From positions 1 through 5,043 of the forward strand of contig CAIQCM010000081.1 of NCBI GenBank assembly GCA_903870305.1: a stretch of 5,043 nt of DNA. The letters run 5' to 3'. This document shows, piece after piece, positions 1 through 3,879 of this stretch. A program made the translations under genes and the position numbers. The DNA is from an uncultured bacterium. Its GTDB lineage: Bacteria; Patescibacteriota; Patescibacteriia; CAIQCM01. The notes below the pieces were generated by a model. That model did no database searches, was not told where the DNA came from, and saw only the letters and a list, made by a program, of their open reading frames with translations. The first letter of the stretch is position 1. Each line of letters opens with the position of its first letter.

Positions 1-21
1 GCGTGACGAGGAGGACAAACA

Positions 22-519
22 ATGAGATCGATCTACCATATCGTTTCCGCGCTGCCCATTCTTACGAAGGTGGAGGAGGCGGCGAACATCGGGCACATGC
101 TCCGTGTCGATGGCGACAATGACCCCGGGGTGTTGGCCGAGTATCATCAAGTCGCCAATCACGACCTGACGACGGCCGTGGAATTCGACCCGAAAGGCCA
201 TATTGCATCCAAGGTCGAGGTCGTTGCCGTGTTCAATTTCGGCGATGGTGAAAATTCTCATGCCTCGATCGCTTTTCGAACCGTTGTCGGAAGCAATGCC
301 TGGAGCATTCTCTACCGTGCCGATCCCGACCAAGAGGGAAATCAGGGCGTCAAAGACGCCGCCACGGTCGCCGGCCAACTGAAGATACGCGCCACTGACG
401 AACCCTACGAGATCGGCGATGATGACGCAGCGCTTCCCATGATCAAGCGCGTCGCCGAATTCTTCTATATTTGCGCGGCCTTCGACCGGCCAACAATGCC
501 CGCCGCCTCGGCCGGCTAG
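22..519 (+). CDS. Hypothetical protein, 165 aa, first of two related tandem genes
   Basis: I do not recognise this family. The ATG is preceded by a strong Shine-Dalgarno sequence, GAGGAGGA at 8-15, six bases upstream, which fixes the start. The gene ends in TAG at 517-519 and is followed by a hairpin terminator (539-587). The protein is acidic and soluble-looking, with no signal peptide or membrane segment. Its predicted pattern is an N-terminal helix (about 12-27), alternating hydrophobic strands (about 64-72, 82-89 and 93-99), then two helices (about 110-121 and 136-153). It aligns along its whole length, at low identity, with the protein at 750-1280. Shared landmarks are FRTVV against FQTVL, KDAATVAGQLKI against KDALTIAEQLSL, and a hydrophobic C-terminal helix after an Asp-Ala pair. 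The mixed alpha/beta pattern suggests a small compact domain, but no function can be assigned. Its promoter lies outside the window. Confidence 0.8.
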   Translation: MRSIYHIVSALPILTKVEEAANIGHMLRVDGDNDPGVLAEYHQVANHDLTTAVEFDPKGHIASKVEVVAVFNFGDGENSHASIAFRTVVGSNAWSILYRADPDQEGNQGVKDAATVAGQLKIRATDEPYEIGDDDAALPMIKRVAEFFYICAAFDRPTMPAASAG

Positions 520-538
520 GATCCGCATTCATCAACTC

Positions 539-587
539 ACCGTACCCAACCGCGACGACGAAGTCGCGCAAGGGTACGGTGTTTTTT
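539..587 (+). terminator. Intrinsic terminator of the first hypothetical gene
   Basis: The outer stem ACCGTACCC (539-547) pairs perfectly with GGGTACGGT (572-580). The inner stem CGCGAC (551-556) pairs with GTCGCG (563-568) around the loop GACGAA. A 3x3 internal loop (AAC against CAA) separates the two stems. The hairpin is followed by G and then six T residues (582-587), and it begins 20 bases after the stop codon. A near-identical copy follows the next gene. Confidence 0.9.
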
Positions 588-624
588 GTTACCACCAATT
601 ACATCAATGCAAACATCGCAGATA

Positions 625-651
625 TTTCCCCGAGGTTGAACCTCGGGGAAA
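625..651. repeat. Perfect inverted repeat (hairpin) between the two hypothetical genes
   Basis: The 13-base arms TTTCCCCGAGGTT (625-637) and AACCTCGGGGAAA (639-651) are exact reverse complements around one central G. There is no T-run after it on either strand, so it is not a classical terminator. Its right arm can alternatively pair with CGAGGT at 666-671. It lies between the terminator of the first gene and the putative promoter of the second, so it may be an operator, an mRNA-end stabiliser or a relic of a repeat. Confidence 0.7.
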
Positions 652-679
652 GGACCCTCTTTTCACGAGGTGGCGACGG

Positions 680-706
680 TTGACACTGTTTGGATAATCA
701 TATAAG
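680..706 (+). promoter_or_regulatory. Putative sigma-70 promoter of the second hypothetical gene
   Basis: A perfect -35 hexamer TTGACA lies at 680-685. The best -10 is TATAAG at 701-706 (5/6 match) with a slightly short 15-base spacer; TAAGGT at 703-708 gives a 17-base spacer but matches worse. The expected start is near 713, giving a leader of about 35-40 bases that contains the Shine-Dalgarno sequence. A promoter is expected here because a strong terminator separates this gene from the preceding one. Confidence 0.5.
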
Positions 707-749
707 GTCGCGATAAGTTCCAGAACAATCCACGAACAAGGAGAATGCC

Positions 750-1280
750 ATGCGCGGAGAATTGGGTTTGATCAGAAGAACGCTCGATGCGATGGACGAT
801 ATCGAGAGGTTGGTTTGCCTCGGTCGGACGGTTAGCTTCGACCGTATGACGCCGGATATTGAGTTGATCGAAAGCGGCGGCGGGCACCAGCTTTTCTACG
901 TCGGACGCTATCCTTTTTCCATCGGTTACGAATACGGTTCTCACCGCGACCTCTCCGATGATGAGGTTGCCATTCATATCGAGGCGGTTTTTGCCAGAAC
1001 ACGGGAGAGCAGTGGGCCGACCATCCGGTTTCAAACGGTTCTCTCCAGAGATTTGGTACCGGGCAGCACTCATGACTGGTTCGCCGTGTTTATACGCAAG
1101 CCGCCTCGCGCCAGGGCGGCGTACGAGAAAGACGCGCTCACGATCGCCGAACAGCTTTCGCTGTCGGACGGGCAAACCAAGCGCATCAATCACGCGGACG
1201 CGCTCGGGATGCTTCGCAAGCTTGCGTGTTTCCTTTTTTCTCTCGAGAACGAGAGGCACATTCGGCGCACCAAGGCCTAG
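750..1280 (+). CDS. Hypothetical protein, 176 aa, distant paralogue of the upstream gene
   Basis: The family is not recognised. The ATG at 750 follows AAGGAGA (738-744) at five bases, a good ribosome binding site. The gene ends in TAG at 1278-1280 and is followed by a terminator almost identical to that of the upstream gene. The protein is soluble-looking, with no signal peptide or membrane segment. It starts with a helix (about 5-24), has a Gly-rich turn at 43-45, then alternating hydrophobic strands (about 48-60, 73-81, 91-99 and 109-116). It ends with two helices (about 124-136 and 148-166) and a basic tail (RRTKA). The order of elements and several residues match the upstream protein: IEAVF/VVAVF, FQTVL/FRTVV, KDALTIAEQLSL/KDAATVAGQLKI. 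The last strand carries an Arg-Lys-Pro-Pro-Arg basic stretch (116-120) that the sister lacks. The pair probably arose by duplication. Function is unknown. Confidence 0.8.
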   Translation: MRGELGLIRRTLDAMDDIERLVCLGRTVSFDRMTPDIELIESGGGHQLFYVGRYPFSIGYEYGSHRDLSDDEVAIHIEAVFARTRESSGPTIRFQTVLSRDLVPGSTHDWFAVFIRKPPRARAAYEKDALTIAEQLSLSDGQTKRINHADALGMLRKLACFLFSLENERHIRRTKA

Positions 1281-1294
1281 ACACGCATCACCTC

Positions 1295-1343
1295 ACCGTA
1301 CCCAACCGCGACGACGAAGTCGCGTGAGGGTACGGTGTTTTTT
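1295..1343 (+). terminator. Intrinsic terminator of the second hypothetical gene
   Basis: This has the same architecture and nearly the same sequence as the terminator at 539-587. The outer stem is ACCGTACCC (1295-1303) with GGGTACGGT (1328-1336), and the inner stem is CGCGAC (1307-1312) with GTCGCG (1319-1324) around GACGAA. It is followed by G and six T residues (1338-1343). Over 51 bases (1293-1343 against 537-587) only two positions differ, both in the unpaired internal loop (TGA instead of CAA). Confidence 0.9.
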
Positions 1344-1374
1344 AGTTTTCACGAGGACGCACCTCGTGAAAACT
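1344..1374. repeat. Perfect hairpin between the terminator and the dispersed repeat
   Basis: The arms AGTTTTCACGAGG (1344-1356) and CCTCGTGAAAACT (1362-1374) are exact reverse complements around the loop ACGCA. It begins on the base after the terminator T-run and ends on the base before the dispersed palindromic repeat. There is no T-run on either side. Eleven bases of its left arm (TTTTCACGAGG) recur at 660-670, upstream of the promoter of the second gene. Confidence 0.75.
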
Positions 1375-1462
1375 GTCATTCCCGCGAAGGCGGAAATCCA
1401 ATCTCGCTTGGTCGGTCGGCCGCCCAATATGGATTGGATTCCGGCTCGCGGGCCGGGATGAC
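1375..1462. repeat. Dispersed palindromic intergenic repeat (REP/MITE-like)
   Basis: The 88-base unit begins GTCATTCCCGCG and ends in CGGGATGAC, with imperfect inverted ends. GTCATTCCCGCGAAGGCGGA reads against the reverse complement of the right end, which begins GTCATCCCGGCCCGCG. Internal arms ATCCAATC (1397-1404) and GGATTGGAT (1431-1439) are also complementary. This end sequence is a widely dispersed repeat in many bacterial genomes, which often mis-translates as peptides resembling VIPAKAEIQ; part of such a reading frame runs through here. It encodes nothing. It sits in the convergent gap between + and - strand genes, a typical location for such repeats. Confidence 0.75.
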
Positions 1463-1465
1463 GAA

Positions 1466-1491
1466 ATTAAAAACGACCCCGATGGGGGTCG
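1466..1491 (-). terminator. Intrinsic terminator of the DUF167 gene
   Basis: Read on the minus strand, stem CGACCCC (1491-1485) and GGGGTCG (1480-1474) enclose a four-base loop and are followed by TTTTTAAT. The hairpin starts eight bases after the TAA stop of the DUF167 gene. Its distal T-tract adjoins the end of the dispersed repeat. Confidence 0.85.
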
Positions 1492-1498
1492 AATTAAA

Positions 1499-1711
1499 TT
1501 ATATTTCAAAATCTTTTATCGTACTCTGAGCGCCGCGGACGAGCGTTACTTCGGATTTTGCAACATCAAATCTTTTTGCCAGCAAATCGCGGACGGCGAG
1601 GTTCGCTTTGTTTTCGAGCGGCGGCGCGGTCACGTAGGCGTGCAGGTCGCCGGACACCTCGATTATCTCATTGCGGTTCGCGCGTGGATGAACATGGACT
1701 CGTATCAGCAT
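1499..1711 (-). CDS. DUF167 / YggU family protein, 70 aa
   Basis: This is a small conserved protein of unknown biochemical role, found across bacteria, archaea and eukaryotes. With the ATG at 1711 the protein begins MLIRVHVHPRANRNEI, matching the first strand and the Pro-Lys/Arg-Ala-x-Arg motif of E. coli YggU. The family signature TAPP followed by an Ala-Asn pair (TAPPLENKAN, residues about 28-37) is present. A helix and the segment FDVAKSEVTLVRG (about 46-58) follow, matching the VAKS segment of YggU. At 70 residues it is at the short end of the family but looks complete. The frame stays open upstream to a TTG at 1747; those 12 extra residues come from the GGTTCTT repeat and have no family match, so they are excluded. 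There is no good Shine-Dalgarno sequence, only GAG very close to the ATG. It is convergent with the + strand genes and has its own terminator. Confidence 0.88.
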   Translation of the reverse strand: MLIRVHVHPRANRNEIIEVSGDLHAYVTAPPLENKANLAVRDLLAKRFDVAKSEVTLVRGAQSTIKDFEI

Positions 1712-1720
1712 ACTCGTAAA

Positions 1721-1819
1721 AACCAAGAACCAAGAACCAATTTTCAAATAAATTATAATTAAAAGTTTAAGTTTAAAAACAGGGTAGGTTTTTTGGAAAT
1801 TGGTTCTTGGTTGTTGGTT
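1721..1819. repeat. Inverted GGTTCTT repeats flanking an AT-rich spacer
   Basis: AACCAAGAACCAATTT (1728-1743) and AAATTGGTTCTTGGTT (1797-1812) are exact 16-base inverted repeats. With one mismatch the arms extend to 1721-1743 and 1797-1819. Each arm is itself built from short repeats of TTGGTTCTT or TTGGTTGTT. The 53-base spacer is very AT-rich and contains the likely -10 of the DUF167 gene. The pair fills the gap between the DUF167 and membrane-protein genes and touches both gene ends. Confidence 0.75.
1752..1757 (-). promoter_or_regulatory. Candidate -10 box of the DUF167 gene
   Basis: The minus strand reads a perfect TATAAT here, about 40 bases before the ATG at 1711. No good -35 is visible; the best is TTTTTA 16 bases upstream (3/6 match). 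The surroundings are so AT-rich that a chance match is likely, so this is weak. Confidence 0.3.
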
Positions 1820-1828
1820 CTTAAACCT

Positions 1829-2275
1829 CTAGGGTTTTAGCACCGGGTACAAATAAACAGTCAGCCAAATAATAAGCGCCCAAAGGTGATGAACGATCAG
1901 CAGTTCGTACCAAACCGTCTTGCCGGCGCGCCGGCCGAACGGACCCTGGCCCACGACCGGAAAAATAACACCGCCGACGAAAAGATAAAAACAAAAAGCG
2001 TAAACCAGCAAGTTTCCCAATTGATACGGATGCACCAGCGACTTAACGACAATGAGTTCGTAAAGCGCGCCAAAGAGCGCGGCCATGAGGAGGTGGATGA
2101 ACATGCCAAACCAGAAAACCTCGCCGGCAGTCAGCTTGCGCCCCCAAAATGTTTTTACATCGATCAAAAGCGGAATGTTACGGGGCGCCTTTTTTCTCAA
2201 CTCAGAAACAATGCCGGGTACGGCGGTTATTAGCCCTGCTGACAAGGAGAGAAAAACGGCACTTATCATTGGCAT
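1829..2275 (-). CDS. Hypothetical integral membrane protein, four predicted helices, 148 aa
   Basis: The family is not recognised. Four hydrophobic stretches look like membrane helices, at about 4-22, 52-74, 86-108 and 122-144. Between helices 1 and 2 is a basic loop (RKK at 27-29, then RKL at 46-48). A Gly-Arg-Arg loop lies near 114-116 before helix 4. Histidines in or near membrane segments (His61, His129, His130) and a conserved-looking Gly-Gly in helix 3 are the only candidate functional residues. The length suggests a compact membrane protein without a soluble domain. The start is uncertain: ATG codons at 2275 and 2269 both lack a Shine-Dalgarno sequence. It lies 80 bases downstream of tig on the same strand, but a cluster of inverted repeats separates them, so co-transcription is uncertain. 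CATAAT on the minus strand at 2298-2303 is a weak possible -10. Confidence 0.75.
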   Translation of the reverse strand: MPMISAVFLSLSAGLITAVPGIVSELRKKAPRNIPLLIDVKTFWGRKLTAGEVFWFGMFIHLLMAALFGALYELIVVKSLVHPYQLGNLLVYAFCFYLFVGGVIFPVVGQGPFGRRAGKTVWYELLIVHHLWALIIWLTVYLYPVLKP

Positions 2276-2281
2276 ATTAGC

Positions 2282-2347
2282 GAACGACTAAGTATGAATT
2301 ATGAACGACTAATCCGTTTCGTCGTTCATCCTTCGTCATTAGTCGTT
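2282..2347. repeat. Nested short inverted and direct repeats (AACGACTAA family)
   Basis: AACGACTAA occurs directly at 2283-2291 and 2304-2312, and inverted as TTAGTCGTT at 2339-2347. An inner pair ATGAACGAC (2301-2309) and GTCGTTCAT (2321-2329) forms a 9-bp stem with an 11-base loop. The gap between tig and the membrane-protein gene is almost entirely made of this motif. It may act as a weak terminator or mRNA-end stabiliser for tig, but no T-run is present. Confidence 0.65.
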
Positions 2348-2355
2348 TGTCGTTG

Positions 2356-3636
2356 TTATCTTATCACCTTTTCCTTGATAAAGGCGATCGTCTTGCGGTT
2401 CCTTAGGACCGAACGCACGCGGTCGGCGTATTCGTCGGAGCGGATCTGTTCTTGAACAACGGCATCGTCGGCGTGAACCGTTAGTTCGCGCGCCACTTCA
2501 TCGGCCACCTCGGCATCGGTCACGTCAATGGAATTTTCCGCGGCAATGGCGCGGATCGTGAGCGCGGCCTTGATCCGGTCAATGGCTTGCGGGGCGAAAT
2601 CAAGCTTCAGCTGGTTCTCGGACTTGCCGGCCTTTTCCAAATAATCCTTCCATTCAAGGCCGCGCTGGCTCACACCGTCTCTAAGCTCGAAGATCATGCG
2701 GCCGATCTCTTCGTTCGCCATGAGGTCGGGAATGTCGCCAAACTTCGAGGTTCGCACGATCTGTTCGATCGCCGCGATCTCTTGGCGCTGGTCCTCTTTG
2801 TGTTGGAGTTCATGCAAAAGATTTTCGCGGATCAGTTTGTCGAGGTCGGTAACGGACTTTTGCCCGAGCGCCTTGGCAAACTCGTCGTTGTATTCCGGCA
2901 GTTTGCGGTCATAAACCTCTTTCACATTAACAACAAACTCAACCAATTTGCCGGCGACGTTCTTTTGGTAATGTTCTTTGGGGAAGGTCAGCGTAAAGGT
3001 CTTGCTATCGCCTTTTTTCAAACCCAAAAGCATGTCGGTGAAGCCGGGGATGTAATGTTCTTCACTCATGTGCACATGGTGCCCCTTGGCTTGTCCGCCC
3101 TCAAGCGGCACGTTGTCCAACTTCATGTCCATGTCGATCACGACCTTGTGCGTTTTGTCGGCCGCCGCGTCGGTTATGACCTCGGAAGCGCGCATGTTGC
3201 GCAGATCTTTAATGGCGCGTTCAACGTCGTCTTCCGGCAACTTGATCTCTTTCTTGTCGATCTTGATCGTTGTGAGATCGCAAAGCGTCACCTCGGGCAG
3301 AAGCGTAACGGTGGCGGTATAGATGAACGGATTTCCATGCGCCATCTTTTTTACGTCGATGGACGGCGAACCGATCGACAGAATCTTTTCTTGGGTAACA
3401 GCTTTGCCATAGGTGCCGCGCACCGCCTCTTCGGCCGCCGCTTCCATCATCACCGCCTCGCCGTATTTTTTCGTAACCACATCGAGCGGCGCCTTCCCGG
3501 GACGAAATCCTTCAAGCGGTTTTTCCGTCGAGAGCCGCACGGCCGCTTTTTCGAGGAACGGTTTCATCTCGTCGACCGTCAGTTCGATCGTGAGCTCGAG
3601 TTCGGACTTAGGGAGTTTTTTGGTGGTGATGTTCAT
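2356..3636 (-). CDS. tig: Trigger factor, ribosome-associated chaperone and peptidyl-prolyl isomerase
   Basis: Trigger factor binds the ribosome at the exit tunnel and shields nascent chains in the cytoplasm. The 426-residue protein from the ATG at 3636 has the normal family length and domain order. The N-terminal ribosome-binding domain carries GFRPGKAP at 43-50, the same position as the GFRKGKVP docking loop of the E. coli protein; Pro replaces Lys46. An FKBP-type isomerase domain spans about 159-245, with EGG, IPGF, L.G...GD and the FP.E.Y segment typical of trigger factors. A helical C-terminal (SurA-like) chaperone domain fills the rest, ending in a basic tail. The frame stays open to a TTG at 3675, but that TTG is the -35 box of the promoter and the E. 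coli numbering supports the ATG. There is no Shine-Dalgarno sequence; the predicted leader is only a few bases. It ends in TAA and is followed by the AACGACTAA repeat cluster. Confidence 0.95.
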   Translation of the reverse strand: MNITTKKLPKSELELTIELTVDEMKPFLEKAAVRLSTEKPLEGFRPGKAPLDVVTKKYGEAVMMEAAAEEAVRGTYGKAVTQEKILSIGSPSIDVKKMAHGNPFIYTATVTLLPEVTLCDLTTIKIDKKEIKLPEDDVERAIKDLRNMRASEVITDAAADKTHKVVIDMDMKLDNVPLEGGQAKGHHVHMSEEHYIPGFTDMLLGLKKGDSKTFTLTFPKEHYQKNVAGKLVEFVVNVKEVYDRKLPEYNDEFAKALGQKSVTDLDKLIRENLLHELQHKEDQRQEIAAIEQIVRTSKFGDIPDLMANEEIGRMIFELRDGVSQRGLEWKDYLEKAGKSENQLKLDFAPQAIDRIKAALTIRAIAAENSIDVTDAEVADEVARELTVHADDAVVQEQIRSDEYADRVRSVLRNRKTIAFIKEKVIR

Positions 3637-3646
3637 AGGTCGGTAA

Positions 3647-3675
3647 AATATATCGCAAATTAAATATGCGGTCAA
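3647..3675 (-). promoter_or_regulatory. Sigma-70-type promoter of tig
   Basis: On the minus strand, -35 TTGACC (3675-3670, 5/6) and -10 TATATT (3652-3647, 5/6) are separated by exactly 17 bases. The expected start point is A at about 3640, only four bases before the ATG at 3636. The transcript would therefore be leaderless or nearly so, which fits the missing ribosome binding site. The first four bases of the -35 box are one copy of the TTGA duplication that flanks the inverted-repeat element immediately upstream. Confidence 0.7.
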
Positions 3676-3799
3676 CCCCGCACCTTGGGCCGATAGTTAA
3701 TGTTTCCGGTCGATGAGTTTTAGCAATCTCCGCGCCAGACCATAGCTTTCGGTAAAATAATAACACTTAGCGACGACGAAATCGCCCCAAGGTGCGGGG
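3676..3799. mobile_element. Putative 124-bp MITE-like element with terminal inverted repeats
   Basis: The ends CCCCGCACCTTGGG (3676-3689) and CCCAAGGTGCGGGG (3786-3799) are perfect 14-bp inverted repeats, extending to 19 bp with one mismatch (to 3694 and from 3781). The element is flanked on both sides by TCAA (3672-3675 and 3800-3803), which looks like a 4-bp target duplication. There is no transposase. On the minus strand one frame inside it ends TESYGLARRLLKLIDRKH and then TAA (3753-3697). This protein-like stretch could be a gene remnant or chance. The arms could also fold into a long hairpin in RNA. The origin is inferred; no second copy is in the window. Confidence 0.5.
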
Positions 3800-3821
3800 T
3801 CAATAATATGACAAATATGAC

Positions 3822-3853
3822 AAAAAGACCCACGCAAACGCGTAGGTCTTTTT
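3822..3853 (-). terminator. Intrinsic terminator of hppA
   Basis: On the minus strand AAAAAGACC, T and ACGC pair with GCGT, G and GGTCTTTTT around a GTTT loop. The middle pair is a U-G wobble in the minus-strand RNA but a C-A mismatch in the plus-strand RNA, so the structure is tuned for hppA transcripts. It starts 26 bases after the hppA stop codon. The A-tract and T-tract also make it potentially bidirectional. Confidence 0.9.
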
Positions 3854-3879
3854 AAATTCAATTTTATTTTTCGTTCGGG

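Noticed and set aside
539..587. Integron attC-like site, because ACCCAAC resembles an R'' core and the two hairpins follow two small cassette-like genes
   Set aside because: The matching GTTRRRY core is missing on the other arm, the stem is perfectly paired without extrahelical bases, and a T-run follows directly. An intrinsic terminator explains it better.
663..1259. Minus-strand open frame of 198 codons opposite the second hypothetical gene
   Set aside because: It lacks a ribosome binding site, and the + strand gene on the same DNA has promoter, ribosome site, terminator and a related neighbour.
958..1461. Open frame of 167 codons overlapping the second hypothetical gene
   Set aside because: It is in another frame of a gene with a strong ribosome binding site, runs through the terminator and ends inside the dispersed repeat, giving the well-known spurious VIPAKAEIQ peptide.
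2587..3663. Long open frame of 358 codons on the + strand opposite tig
   Set aside because: It is antisense to a clear trigger factor gene, its translation shows no recognisable domain, and it reflects the codon composition of tig.
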